Positions 46,275 through 55,387 are shown, counted from the stretch's first letter. The stretch is DNA of 64,000 bases from Chitinophagales bacterium (GCA_017303335.1 JAFLBK010000001.1:1785632-1849631); one strand, 5' to 3'. Translations and numbers: made by a program. Notes: generated from the sequence alone by a model not told the origin.

Positions 46275-46892
46275 TTACATGTCCTGCTTAAGTAAACTGT
46301 CAATAATTTCTTTTCTAGATTTCCTTAAAAACCCAAGGAATTCCGCTCTGTATAGACTATCCATTTTTAACTCTAATATTTCATTTTCCATGGCTCGAGC
46401 CTTTTCTTCTTCCCCTTTAAGAATTAAAGTATATGCTTTGTCAGAGAGTAAAACTTGATAAGCAATATTGCTTTTTGACATTGTGTCAAGTATTTTATCT
46501 ATATAAACTTTTGCAAGGGAAAGATATTTGTCAGCCATGAGGGAATCGCCTTTTTCTATATAGAGGATTCCGGAATAAAGGTAGTATTCAGGAATTGTCG
46601 GCCTTATCCTAATCATATTTTGTAATGTATTTAGCGCCTTATCCTTGTCATATGGTCTGATCATTCCTAGAAAACTAAATTTAGTGCTATATGCCGCTAA
46701 ATAGTTACTATCTAATTTTATTGCTTGGTCGATTATAAATATGGCTTTTTTAAAGTCATTTTTGTGGACCCCTTCGTTAGCACCACTATCAAGAAGTTTT
46801 CTAGCTTGTGGATTTACTGTATGCTTCGGTTTGCTGCTACTTGTTGAACAAGCGGAGAGTGCAAGAAAAAGAAATAGTATTAGATTTCGCAT
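46275..46892 (-). CDS. Cassette 6: TPR lipoprotein
   Basis: 205 residues. The lipoprotein signal is MRNLILFLFLALSAC (Cys15 in LSAC). After a Ser/Lys linker come TPR-like repeats (about 32-150): KKAIFIIDQAIKLDSNYLAAYS, KALNTLQNMIRIRPTIPEYYLYSG and DSLMADKYLSLAKVYIDK. It ends in a helical tail. Likely surface or periplasmic scaffold. Cores GTTAGCAGCAG / TTGCTGCTAAC flank it. Confidence 0.78.
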   Translation of the reverse strand: MRNLILFLFLALSACSTSSSKPKHTVNPQARKLLDSGANEGVHKNDFKKAIFIIDQAIKLDSNYLAAYSTKFSFLGMIRPYDKDKALNTLQNMIRIRPTIPEYYLYSGILYIEKGDSLMADKYLSLAKVYIDKILDTMSKSNIAYQVLLSDKAYTLILKGEEEKARAMENEILELKMDSLYRAEFLGFLRKSRKEIIDSLLKQDM

Positions 46893-46909
46893 GCTCTGAA
46901 AATATTGCT

Positions 46910-47106
46910 GCTAACGTTCGAGGCTTGCCGCAGGGCTGGTATTTTATAACAGTCAGCCCGGCAACTGAAGCCGATTAAAAAACTGATGCTGAAGTTAACA
47001 ACTAAAAGCCAAATAGAATTCGGTCAAGCCCGATATTAGCTGATAGCAGTACAACTGATGATTGTTATTCCGTCCGCCAGCCTTGCGGCAAACCTTTTGT
47101 TGGTGG
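46910..47106 (-). repeat. attC-like site S6 (class C variant)
   Basis: GCTAAC ... GTTGGTGG, inner arms GGCTTGCCGCAGGG and CCTTGCGGCAAACC. The body differs from classes A and B and includes TTCCGTCCGCC. Confidence 0.8.
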
Positions 47107-47109
47107 CAG

Positions 47110-47445
47110 TTATAGTTCTGTATCGTTAAAATACTCTCTGATTTTTTCTGAAATCTGTCCACCATTTAAAATGTCTCGTAAAAACTCATCTGGTAAGATG
47201 AACCAAGTTGCATAGCCTCTGGAATTAGGTTCTCCAACACAAACAATTTTTCCCGAAACTTTGTCAGGATTATTTAATTCTCGTTCTGTGATATTCCATC
47301 TAATACCGATGCAAGGGTTTCCTTGCCATTGAATAATTGCAACTGAATATTCCCCTTGTATTGGTCCTCCGTCATAAATTGGTGTGACACTGTCAACACA
47401 ATCTTTTGGACTTAATACTGTGTTTGCTGGATAATGCTTTGCCAT
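47110..47445 (-). CDS. Cassette 7: hypothetical protein
   Basis: 111 residues, no signal. A beta-rich pattern with YSVAIIQWQGNPCIGIRWNI and GKIVCVGEPNSRGYATWFILP. No domain recognised. It follows the YfbU-like gene by 28 bp in the same cassette, so the two probably act or are expressed together. Confidence 0.65.
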   Translation of the reverse strand: MAKHYPANTVLSPKDCVDSVTPIYDGGPIQGEYSVAIIQWQGNPCIGIRWNITERELNNPDKVSGKIVCVGEPNSRGYATWFILPDEFLRDILNGGQISEKIREYFNDTEL

Positions 47446-47473
47446 ATAAGGTTAATACTTTTAAAGAAGGTTA

Positions 47474-47986
47474 TTAGGCTACGTCTATTAATTGTTGAAG
47501 TTCATTAACGCCAAAGTCGTAAATGTGATTAGCAAGAATTGACTTATAAACGGGCAACATTCTTCTATAACGTATCATGGAAGCCATGCTATGCGAATTA
47601 ATATCACGTTCTGAATACTCAGTATATTTTTCCTGCTTTTCAATCATGAAGGTTGCAAAATGATAATGGTCGTCATTATTTGCATCAAAACCGTCAAACT
47701 TGATTTTGTTTAAATCTAAAGCTGCTTTTTCTGCTGCTGTCAGTCTATCAATAGCATTTGAAATGTATCGAAACATAGTTAGTATGTCATGGGTTTCTGT
47801 GCATACCTCTCTTGAAGTCTCTTCAGAATTTATATGCTGCAACGCCTCTGAATATAAACCCGTATATCCATTCTCAAAAATTTCTGCATCGGTCAAATGA
47901 CTTTCGGTGTTTGCTGTGTCAAGGAATGACAGGATTTTGAATTGATTAGCTAAAGTCGCTCTTTCAAAAATTGTAAGTGTGTCCAT
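47474..47986 (-). CDS. Cassette 7: YfbU-family protein
   Basis: 170 residues matching the pattern of E. coli YfbU: ERATLANQFKILSFLD at the start, ENGYTGLYSEALQHI, CTETHDILTMFRYI, then KFDGFDANNDDHYHFATFMI and RYRRMLPVYKSIL. YfbU is a conserved cytosolic helical protein of poorly known function. The full family length appears present. It is the first gene in array-reading order of a two-gene cassette. Confidence 0.85.
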   Translation of the reverse strand: MDTLTIFERATLANQFKILSFLDTANTESHLTDAEIFENGYTGLYSEALQHINSEETSREVCTETHDILTMFRYISNAIDRLTAAEKAALDLNKIKFDGFDANNDDHYHFATFMIEKQEKYTEYSERDINSHSMASMIRYRRMLPVYKSILANHIYDFGVNELQQLIDVA

Positions 47987-48039
47987 TGTAATGTTTTTTT
48001 AATTTATGTTGAAAGTATTAGGGTGTCACAAATAATTGC

Positions 48040-48237
48040 CACCAACGTTCGAGCATTGGCGCAGTGGGAGTGAGGCTTTGTTCGTCTGCCCGGCCCGCGA
48101 ATGCCCTTAGAATTTGAAAATTTGAATTTACTGGGTTTTACTGAAGTATCAGGTCAACTCCTGACCGCTGCCTGGCTTTGTTTTTAAGCTGAAATCTGCT
48201 TGTCCAGCCCCCATTGCCGCCAATGCCTTTGTTGGCT
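48040..48237 (-). repeat. attC-like site S7 (class A)
   Basis: CACCAAC ... GTTGGCT; the left core pairs with GTTGGTGG of cassette 7. Inner arms as in S5. Confidence 0.87.
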
Positions 48238-48247
48238 GAAGTTTTTG

Positions 48248-48895
48248 TTATAGAATTGTAAGGACTCTCGGTTTTGCATGTCTTTTAGAACCATCACTTC
48301 CAGTGACACGGATGTTAGTTAGTAGTATCTTGTCGTTAGGGCTTAACTTTTTAAGCAGTTCTTTTGTTATGTCATCTAATTTATTTCCAATATTTACATG
48401 AGGTGCTGTTACCGATGTATCTTTTATTAGCTGTATTGTAAAACTGTCGACTGTGTACCTAAACCATTCTGAACAAATAATATTATTGTTGTCATCGATT
48501 TCTGCTCTGGAGTATAATTGTGAGGCTATCTCTATTGCAGAAACTGAGTCTTTGCCAGATCCAATTTTTAAAACGGGTTCTGGCAATACTCTAACTCTAA
48601 AATCTGACGTGCCGATTAATTTTAGTTTGTTATTCTCTTTGACTTTTACTGTTATTGTGGCAATGCCGACTTTGGAGGGATATAAAGTGTAATAACCATC
48701 CCCTTTCTCAATAGTCCCATTATCAGTTGAAACTCTCAAATCCGTAAATTTTTTATCCTTTGCGAAAATTGTCACAGGTGTCGGAAGGTATTGGTATGTG
48801 CTATTACCTAGATTATTCGAGATAATTAAATTCTGAGAAAAACTAGTTTGTGAAATAATTAAAAGGATACAAAGAAAAGAGACAATTTTAAGCAT
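48248..48895 (-). CDS. Cassette 8: secreted GldM C-domain-like protein
   Basis: 215 residues with a signal peptide (1-20, QTSFSQ). The region from about 25-100 is beta-rich (PVTIFAKDKKFTDLRVSTDNG). From about 100 onward it shows the GldM C-terminal-domain style: FRVRVLPEPVLKIGSGKDSVSA, then WFRYTVDSFTIQLI and LSPNDKILLTNIRVTG. GldM is the periplasmic shaft of the gliding/T9SS motor; this is a short stand-alone relative without the transmembrane region, so it is not GldM itself. Confidence 0.7.
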   Translation of the reverse strand: MLKIVSFLCILLIISQTSFSQNLIISNNLGNSTYQYLPTPVTIFAKDKKFTDLRVSTDNGTIEKGDGYYTLYPSKVGIATITVKVKENNKLKLIGTSDFRVRVLPEPVLKIGSGKDSVSAIEIASQLYSRAEIDDNNNIICSEWFRYTVDSFTIQLIKDTSVTAPHVNIGNKLDDITKELLKKLSPNDKILLTNIRVTGSDGSKRHAKPRVLTIL

Positions 48896-48928
48896 AGTGT
48901 TAATAATTTAAATACTCTTCTCAATTTC

Positions 48929-49126
48929 AGCCAACGTTCGAGCATTGGCGCAGTGGGAGTGAGGCTTTGACCGTCTGCCCGGCCCGCGAATGCTTTTAGA
49001 AGTTGGGAATTTGAATTTACTGGGTTTTACTGGAGGATCAGGTCGATCCCTGACCGCTGCCTGGCTTTGTTTTAGGCTGAAGTATGGGTGTCAAGCCCCC
49101 ATTGCGGCCAATGCCTTTGTTAACTG
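48929..49126 (-). repeat. attC-like site S8 (class A)
   Basis: AGCCAAC ... GTTAACTG. The left core pairs with GTTGGCTGAAG of cassette 8. Confidence 0.87.
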
Positions 49127-49134
49127 CTGGCGAT

Positions 49135-49407
49135 TTACTTTATTCCGAGGGAGGTGATTATTTCCTCTAAGCTTTTGTTCTCATTTCCGAGGAAAAGCTG
49201 CAATAAAGAAGAAATACTTTCCGCTTCCCAAGAGTTTACAGATAAATTAATTGTTTTTGAATATGTCAAAAGACTTTCAAGAGTAATTGGTGGAGGCAAT
49301 TTTTTGTATAATTCTGATAGTAGCTCTTTTGATGTGGATACCCCTGACTTTGGATAATCATTTATTGCGTCAAGCAAAGTACTTTGCATAAGAGTCTTGC
49401 TATTCAT
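49135..49407 (-). CDS. Cassette 9: small hypothetical protein
   Basis: 90 residues, mostly helical (STSKELLSELYKKLPPPITLESLLTYSKT, quoted here in pieces: SKELLSELYKKLPPP and LESLLTYSKTINLS). No signal peptide, no recognised domain. Cores GTTAACTGC / GCAGTTAAC fit exactly. Confidence 0.62.
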   Translation of the reverse strand: MNSKTLMQSTLLDAINDYPKSGVSTSKELLSELYKKLPPPITLESLLTYSKTINLSVNSWEAESISSLLQLFLGNENKSLEEIITSLGIK

Positions 49408-49415
49408 ACGCTTGC

Positions 49416-49612
49416 AGTTAACGGTCCTGCATTTACGCTGTTGGAGGGAGGAGGTGTTAAGTCCGCCCGGTTGGTAATACTTTTAGAGTTGTGAATTTGA
49501 AATTACGTTGTTTTGTCTGAGGATCTGGTCCAGCCCAGAACTGATGCCTGGCTTTGGGTTTTAGCTGAAGTTCGCTTGTCATGCCCCAATAGCGTAAATG
49601 CCTTTGTTGGCT
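49416..49612 (-). repeat. attC-like site S9 (class B)
   Basis: AGTTAAC ... GTTGGCT, inner arms GCATTTACGCTG / TAGCGTAAATGC. Confidence 0.85.
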
Positions 49613-49616
49613 GAAG

Positions 49617-49955
49617 TTATTGTTTCTTAAAATTGTAATTAGGTGTCATACTTTTTACGATTCTGTCTGTTATTTTGCGAACAGGATTATAATATTCAAA
49701 ATAGGTGAGAGATATTTTATTTCCTGTCTTCTTTAACAATTGAATTTCAGCCTTGTCAAGTGGCATAATAGTCAAGAATTTCACGGTGTCATTTTCATTC
49801 CTTAGATAGAGATAGTATTCCTTGGAGTTTATCTTTTCAATTTTCAAAAATTTACCTTCAAATTTCTTAAGCGAGTCTTGCGAAATTGTGTTCTTTGGTA
49901 TAGCAATTAGCAAACATAATAGGGTAATTGTCAATAAAGATATTTTAAAAGTCAT
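49617..49955 (-). CDS. Cassette 10: small secreted protein
   Basis: 112 residues from MTFKISLLTITLLCLLIAIP (signal peptide); the longer frame begins in the attC core. The mature part is a compact beta-type domain with YYLYLRNENDTVKFLTIMPLDKAEI. Lys-rich, unknown function. The stop lies 5 bp from the GTTGGCT core. Confidence 0.65.
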   Translation of the reverse strand: MTFKISLLTITLLCLLIAIPKNTISQDSLKKFEGKFLKIEKINSKEYYLYLRNENDTVKFLTIMPLDKAEIQLLKKTGNKISLTYFEYYNPVRKITDRIVKSMTPNYNFKKQ

Positions 49956-49973
49956 GGGTTTATAAATAATTTC

Positions 49974-50170
49974 AGCCAACGTTCAAGCATTGGCGCAGTG
50001 GGAGTGAGGCTTTGTTCGTCTGCCCGGCTGCGGATGCCTTTAGAATTTACGAATTTGAATTTACCGGATTTTGGTGAAGAATCAAGTCAACCCCAGACCG
50101 CTGACTGGCTTTGTTTTTAAGCTGAAATTAGCTTGTCAGGCCCCCATTGCCGCCAATGCCCCTGTTAGCT
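49974..50170 (-). repeat. attC-like site S10 (class A)
   Basis: AGCCAAC ... GTTAGCT; the right core belongs to cassette 11. Confidence 0.87.
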
Positions 50171-50198
50171 GGCGTAAAACGATAAATGAGGGATTTCA

Positions 50199-50549
50199 TC
50201 AGGGCAAGGCATTGTAAAATAAAGGCTCAATAAATAGGGAAACCACAAACAGAGCGATGGTTATGAGAGAAGCAATAATTACGTTTCTTCTCCTACTAAA
50301 ATATAGATTATAAGATAGCCATACTAATAAAACCGAAAACAGGCTTATCCAAATACCGCAATACACCATCGCTTGTTTGTCACTTAACCATGATCTCTGA
50401 GAAAAATAAGTGTTTAGGCCTAAGCCTCTATTGCTGAATTCTTGGAAATCTATAAATACTGTATAAAAACAAACTATAAAGGCAAGTACAACTAATAGTG
50501 TATATAGGGCACTTTGAAAATTAAACCTTTGAATTGGTTTACTCTGCAT
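50199..50549 (-). CDS. Cassette 11: small membrane protein
   Basis: 116 residues with three hydrophobic helices (about 12-32, 56-76 and 88-108). Positive residues flank them (YFSRRRNVI), placing the loop on the cytosolic side. No family recognised. Flanked by GTTAGCTGGC / GCCAGCTAAC. Confidence 0.68.
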   Translation of the reverse strand: MQSKPIQRFNFQSALYTLLVVLAFIVCFYTVFIDFQEFSNRGLGLNTYFSQRSWLSDKQAMVYCGIWISLFSVLLVWLSYNLYFSRRRNVIIASLITIALFVVSLFIEPLFYNALP

Positions 50550-50583
50550 AATTCGCTATGATATTTCGAATATTATTTATGCC

Positions 50584-50779
50584 AGCTAACGTTAAAGCAT
50601 TGGCGCAGTGGGAGTGAGGCTTTGTACGTCTGCCCGGCGGCGAATGCTTTTAGAATTTAGGAATTCGAATTAAAGCGTTTTGCTCAAGGATCTGGTCAGC
50701 CCCGGACTGCTGCCTGGCTTTGTTTTTAAGCTGAAATTAGCTTGTTAAGCCCCCATTGCTGCCAATGCCGCTGTTGTGT
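50584..50779 (-). repeat. attC-like site S11 (class A)
   Basis: AGCTAAC ... GTTGTGT, inner arms GCATTGGCGCAGTGGG / CCCATTGCTGCCAATGC. Confidence 0.87.
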
Positions 50780-50795
50780 GCAGTTTTGTTGAATG

Positions 50796-52112
50796 CTAAT
50801 TAAATGTTCGCATGTAACGTCTTGTATCATTAATGATGTCTGGGTCATAGAATAAATTTGATACATGCTGTCTTACAATTCTAATTGTGTCTTCTGGGTT
50901 TCCCGCTGCCATATTTCTATATGCTTGCATAACTTGGTTAAAAACATCGTCAACTATTTGTGCAGGAAGCTGATTGTTTGACTTTTCTTTGAACTCAATT
51001 AACAGGTCAAAGAAATAGTATCTCAGTAATGCAAGAACATGGTCACGTCTGACTGCTTCATAAGTATTTTCCAACCTGCCCCAAAGACCTCGTAAGTCAT
51101 TTTCAAAAGTCTCGGTCATGTCTGGAAGCCGAACAGAACCATATAAAGGATGGTCAACTTGAATGTTCAAAGGATTTGGTTGTCCGTGTTTAAACGCAAC
51201 ACGAAAAACGTCAGAGAAATTTTCCATATCATCGCTGTTTTCAAATTCTTCTTCACCGATTTCTTCATCTTCATCCTCGTCATTATCTTCTTCGTCAAAT
51301 AAATCCGAAAAGTTTTCAGATTCTTTAGTTTGAATTTTGACCGTGTTTATGATTTTACTATTTGTAACATCAATTCCCTTTTTGGCTAACATTTCAACAA
51401 TTTCTTCTGTGACAAAAAAATATTCAAGATTGATTATTGAATCGTTAACGAACTGTGGGTCTAATTCAATTAAATCCCGGATACTGACACCCTCATATTT
51501 GCCTTCTAAAAAATAATAATTTTCATTTCCAAACAATTTCCTTGGTAGTTCATAACTAAATTCAATCAGTTCTTTTCCTCTATAGGTGTTATGGATTGAC
51601 ATGTCTCGTATCCATGTGTTGAATGTTTTGTTTCTGAGTTGAACTTTTGAAAAAGCGATGTCTTGAATGATTTGGTCAATTGTTAATGTAGGCGGGTGTT
51701 CGTTTTCTACACAAAACTCAAGTACAGAATACAAATTAAGCAAACAGTTTAAGTCGTCGCCGCTATTGCCCAATAGTACCGCTTTTTCATATCGTACCTC
51801 TACATTGTCTGGGTGTTTCTTCAAAAAGTTTGTCAGTAGAGTTAGACCTCGGTGGTGTTGTTGAGTTTGGTCTGATAAAATTCTTACATTCCTGTAAGCT
51901 GCTACTTGGTTAGGGTCTATTGTTACGACTTTTTCAAATAAATCTAAAGCTTTGTGTGGGTCGGTAGTTGTGTTGTTTAACCCTTTGTTGAATAGATAAA
52001 TAACATTTAAAGGGTCATTAGTGAGTAACTGGTCGTATAGCACTTCTGCCTCAGTATTTTGTCCTGCTCGCCTATATCGGTTGGCTAAATCTAAAGTTGC
52101 AGTGTCTGTCAT
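50796..52112 (-). CDS. Cassette 12: TPR protein with acidic linker
   Basis: 438 residues, cytosolic. The N-terminal TPR block (about 1-110) shows ATLDLANRYRRAGQNTEAEVLYDQLL and HKALDLFEKVVTIDPNQVAAYRN. A middle domain follows (about 150-260). Next is a very acidic segment near 270-295 (DEEDNDEDEDEEIGEEEFE). A C-terminal helical domain (about 300-438) has LRGLWGRLENTYEAVRRDHVLALLRYY. The function is unknown. It is the largest single-gene cassette ORF after the methyltransferase. Confidence 0.75.
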   Translation of the reverse strand: MTDTATLDLANRYRRAGQNTEAEVLYDQLLTNDPLNVIYLFNKGLNNTTTDPHKALDLFEKVVTIDPNQVAAYRNVRILSDQTQQHHRGLTLLTNFLKKHPDNVEVRYEKAVLLGNSGDDLNCLLNLYSVLEFCVENEHPPTLTIDQIIQDIAFSKVQLRNKTFNTWIRDMSIHNTYRGKELIEFSYELPRKLFGNENYYFLEGKYEGVSIRDLIELDPQFVNDSIINLEYFFVTEEIVEMLAKKGIDVTNSKIINTVKIQTKESENFSDLFDEEDNDEDEDEEIGEEEFENSDDMENFSDVFRVAFKHGQPNPLNIQVDHPLYGSVRLPDMTETFENDLRGLWGRLENTYEAVRRDHVLALLRYYFFDLLIEFKEKSNNQLPAQIVDDVFNQVMQAYRNMAAGNPEDTIRIVRQHVSNLFYDPDIINDTRRYMRTFN

Positions 52113-52147
52113 TGTCTATTTGAAATGGGGAGTCGCTTTAAAATTGC

Positions 52148-52345
52148 ACACAACGTTCGAGCATTTACGCTGTTGGAGGGAGGATTTGTACGTCCGCCCG
52201 GTTGGCGATGCTTTTAGGGGTTGTGAGTTGGAAATTACAGTGTTTTGTCTTAGGAGTTGGTCCAGCCCAGAACTGAAGCTTGGCTTTGGGTTTTAGGTTG
52301 AAGTATGCTTGTCAGGCCCCAATAGCGTAAATGCCTGTGTTGTGC
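52148..52345 (-). repeat. attC-like site S12 (class B)
   Basis: ACACAAC ... GTTGTGC; the left core pairs with GTTGTGTGCA of cassette 12. Confidence 0.85.
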
Positions 52346-52377
52346 GTTCGTGCTCTAATTGTTCTAGTGGCATTAAT

Positions 52378-52926
52378 TCATTTAGTGGATTTATATACTG
52401 AACGATAACCCATCAACCATCCGAATGGTGCAAAAAGAAAATAGGCAAAAATCTGCATAAACCATGGCGGCTTCGTTATACGAATTTCATTCTGATGTTT
52501 TAGCATAATCACCGAACCATGCAATAAATTTGGTATTCCATGCTTATTCAGTTTCCCATCTTTTGATAATGCAAAAAATGTTTCAAAAAATTCTTCAATA
52601 TGCAAAGCAGGTCTAAACTCCTGAATGTAATAACAATCGCTGTCTCCAGAATTGTAAAAAAAATGCGGTGTTTTTGCAGGAATATTGATTGAATTACCTG
52701 CTTCCAGCACTTGTTCATTTCCATTGACGGAGAATACACACGAGCCTGAAATGATTTTGAAGTTGTTTTCCTGAAAAGGATGAATATGCTCTGGCTCTTT
52801 AACACCTGTAGGTGGGCTTACACATTCAATCTCTAATAACTCTCCTTTTGAAGATGAAAATGTTTGAATGAAAAGCATGGTTTGCCCTGTCCTTATATTT
52901 GTAATTTTGTCTCCTGGATTTGCCAT
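52378..52926 (-). CDS. Cassette 13: cupin-domain protein with C-terminal membrane segment
   Basis: 182 residues. The cupin barrel (about 20-115) carries EHIHPFQENNFKIISGSCVFSVNG, with two His and a Glu typical of motif 1, and GNSINIPAKTPHFFYN with the motif 2 His. A hydrophobic segment near 155-172 (WFMQIFAYFLFAPFGWLMGY) likely anchors it in the inner membrane. Substrate unknown. It is followed in the same cassette by the 143-residue membrane protein in upstream position. Confidence 0.83.
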   Translation of the reverse strand: MANPGDKITNIRTGQTMLFIQTFSSSKGELLEIECVSPPTGVKEPEHIHPFQENNFKIISGSCVFSVNGNEQVLEAGNSINIPAKTPHFFYNSGDSDCYYIQEFRPALHIEEFFETFFALSKDGKLNKHGIPNLLHGSVIMLKHQNEIRITKPPWFMQIFAYFLFAPFGWLMGYRSVYKSTK

Positions 52927-52941
52927 TGTACAAATGTTTAT

Positions 52942-53373
52942 TTATTTGACTATATCAGTAGATGGCTTTTGCCGGCCTAACCACCAACCTATTACACCGC
53001 CTACTGCTGCCCCAGCAATAAGACTGCCCACTGCGCTGTATAATATGATAAGCCCACTACTATATAAATTAGTCGAAGCTAAGGTGGCTGTATCAAAGGC
53101 GCCTCCTGCCAGAATAAAAATGAAAGCACCTGCAATAGCGCCTTTTTTACCATTGATACCATTACGCCAATTAGAAAAAACATAAACAAACAAAAAACTA
53201 ATAAGTAAACTCGCAATCACAATTAAGCGAAGGTCAACATCCAGCCCTTTGGATAATCCAGCGTTCGTGAATTTTGCATATGCATCATTGAGAAATAAGA
53301 AGCCGAAAGCAATGCCCTGTATTAAATAAGTTATTGCTCCCAAAATTCCAGCGATAAAAATCTTTGTATTCAT
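52942..53373 (-). CDS. Cassette 13: four-helix membrane protein
   Basis: 143 residues from MNTKIFIAGILGAITYL; the longer frame overlaps the attC core. Four hydrophobic segments (about 4-27, 46-66, 75-95 and 104-130), the last Gly/Ala-rich (VGSLIAGAAVGGVIGWWLG). No recognised family. It is 15 bp from the cupin gene on the same strand, so it is probably co-expressed with it. Confidence 0.75.
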   Translation of the reverse strand: MNTKIFIAGILGAITYLIQGIAFGFLFLNDAYAKFTNAGLSKGLDVDLRLIVIASLLISFLFVYVFSNWRNGINGKKGAIAGAFIFILAGGAFDTATLASTNLYSSGLIILYSAVGSLIAGAAVGGVIGWWLGRQKPSTDIVK

Positions 53374-53426
53374 TTGACGTTGATTTTTTTCTGTTTGTTC
53401 AGTTTGCAATGCCTCAAATACATGAC

Positions 53427-53625
53427 GCACAACGTCCCCAGCATTTACGCTGTTGGAGGGAGGAGATGTTTGTCCGCCCGCTTGGTAAAGCTTTTAGGGT
53501 TTGTGTATTTGAAATTACCGCATTTTATTTGAGGATCAGGTCCAGCCCAGAACACATGCCTGGCTTTGGGTTTTAGCTGAAAATATGCTTGTCAGGCCCC
53601 AATAGCGTAAATGCCTATGTTGTGC
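53427..53625 (-). repeat. attC-like site S13 (class B)
   Basis: GCACAAC ... GTTGTGC. Cores on both sides of cassettes 13 and 14 share the extension GTTCGTGC. Confidence 0.85.
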
Positions 53626-53638
53626 GTTCGTGCATGGG

Positions 53639-54007
53639 TCACTCTTTTATGATTTTAAAATTTACTTTCCTGAGCATGTATATAATACCGGAGATTATCA
53701 GCCCAACGAGTAGTATAAATAAACTATGACTACCAAATGTGTCTGCAATAACTTGTGTAAAAGTTCTAAAATCTCTCGTATTTTCATTTAAATCTCTTAC
53801 TGACATACCTTGACAACTTCCGGAATGACTAACGCCTAAGGAGCATTTATAACTACAGCTAGCGACCGAATACGTTGGTGCATCATATGTATAATTCCAG
53901 TCTACTGGGATTACATGTAGTATGATAACTAATGATATACTTATTAAAAATCCCCAAAGACATGAGGTTAGTAATTGTTCAGAAACGGATATTGTTACTT
54001 GTTTCAT
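53639..54007 (-). CDS. Cassette 14: membrane protein with Cys-rich loop
   Basis: 122 residues with two hydrophobic segments (about 12-32 and 92-112). The connecting extracytoplasmic loop holds four Cys (SVASCSYKCSLGVSHSGSCQG), presumably disulphide-bonded. No family recognised. The small gene upstream in the same cassette is 21 bp away. Confidence 0.68.
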   Translation of the reverse strand: MKQVTISVSEQLLTSCLWGFLISISLVIILHVIPVDWNYTYDAPTYSVASCSYKCSLGVSHSGSCQGMSVRDLNENTRDFRTFTQVIADTFGSHSLFILLVGLIISGIIYMLRKVNFKIIKE

Positions 54008-54028
54008 TTATTGGATAATATCTAACTA

Positions 54029-54226
54029 TCAAAAGCCATTAGTTTTATTAACTATCTCCTTTATTAAAGAAGAAACATCCGGAGGCAAGTAGTCTAAAAG
54101 TTCTGGTTCAATTTCTATTATTTCATCATCAGAAATTTTATAAACTGGTTGCTTCCCATTGTAATTGTCAATGTAGGAAAAGGTTAATTGATTAAACTGG
54201 CTTTTAAAATATTCTATTTTGTCCAC
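54029..54226 (-). CDS. Cassette 14: 65-residue acidic protein
   Basis: Small, acidic, no signal peptide; contains KISDDEIIEIEPELLDYLPP. Could be a regulatory or antitoxin-like partner of the neighbouring membrane protein, but nothing in the sequence proves it. Confidence 0.6.
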   Translation of the reverse strand: MDKIEYFKSQFNQLTFSYIDNYNGKQPVYKISDDEIIEIEPELLDYLPPDVSSLIKEIVNKTNGF

Positions 54227-54258
54227 GATAGAAGTAATTTAATCTCATTATGCATGAC

Positions 54259-54453
54259 GCACAACGTTCAAGCATTGGCGCAGTGGGAGTGCGGCTTTGT
54301 TCGTCTGCCCGGCTGGCGATGCCTTTAGAAGTTAAGAGTTTGAAGTTATCGGGTTTACCCAAGGATCAGGTCAACCCCTGACCGCTGCCTGGCTTTGTTT
54401 TATGCTGAAGTATGGGTGTCAAGCCCCCATTGCCGCCAATGCCGCTGTTAGCG
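54259..54453 (-). repeat. attC-like site S14 (class A)
   Basis: GCACAAC ... GTTAGCG, class A inner arms. Confidence 0.87.
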
Positions 54454-54465
54454 GTTCGTGCTATC

Positions 54466-55142
54466 TCATTTTATTTTTGCGTAAATTTTTCCTTTCCAGA
54501 ATATTGGTGTTTTGGGATCTTCGTCGTTTTTAAAATTGAAACTGAATATGGCTTTGATAATTCCTTTGGCCCAAAGTGTTTTATCAAGTGTTATATACCC
54601 GTCTGTGCAATAGAATAGCGCACTTCCTCCCGAAACTACACTAACTAAATTGATAACTGCATAACAAGTGTCTTTGATAAATGAAAGCTCAAGACTACAG
54701 TGTGTACCTTCATTTAATTGAGAGGCTAGAAAAACGGTGTCTCCTGATTTTCTTGACGCTTCGATAAAGTTAGTGCCAGCCCATTCATAACACCAAGCAG
54801 TTGATGACAGTGAATGAGGAATGTGTGAGGTGTCAACAAATTTGTAAAAGGACTTTAATGAATCTTTTTTTATTTTCCCCTTAATGTCGAACATGTCATG
54901 AACTTCATCCGGACAAAACCGTCGCATGTCACTTGCCCATATGAATTTCTAAATACTCCTTCTGGATATTCCCATTTGTGCCTAAAAGAAAAATCTCCCT
55001 TTAATTCTTTTAGCCAACTAATTTTAATTGGGGAGGAGTTCGTGATCTTTATCTTTCCTTGATTTGGTCTTGCGCTACGTCTTTGAGCAAATGAAGGCAA
55101 GCAGAGATATAGGGAAAGAAATAATAAGATTAATGTCTTCAT
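54466..55142 (-). pseudogene. Cassette 15: secreted protein gene with a frameshift
   Basis: Two overlapping minus-strand frames fit one protein. The first (54870-55142) starts with a signal peptide (MKTLILLFLSLYLCLPSFAQ) and runs 90 residues. The second (54466-54927, 153 residues) continues it without its own start context. The 58-bp overlap is read in two frames, as after a single indel near 54930. The product would be about 215 residues, unknown function, ending FWKGKIYAKIK. Either a real mutation or a sequencing error. Confidence 0.6.
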
Positions 55143-55179
55143 CGCTGGATTATCTCCTATGTAGCCTTGATAGCATGAC

Positions 55180-55375
55180 CGCTAACGTTCAAGCATTGGC
55201 GCAGTGGGAGTGAGGCTTTGTTCGTCTGCCCAGCTGGCGGTGCCTTTAGAATTTAAGAATTTGAAGTTACCGGACTTTTCTCAAGTAGCAGGTCAACCCC
55301 CGACCGCTGCCTGGCTTTGTTTTATGCTGAAGTATGGGTGTCTAGCCCCCATTGCCGCCAATGCCCGTGTTAGCG
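55180..55375 (-). repeat. attC-like site S15 (class A)
   Basis: CGCTAAC ... GTTAGCG. The left core with preceding GAC pairs with GTTAGCGGTTC of cassette 15. Confidence 0.87.
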
Positions 55376-55387
55376 GCTGCCTTGTCG

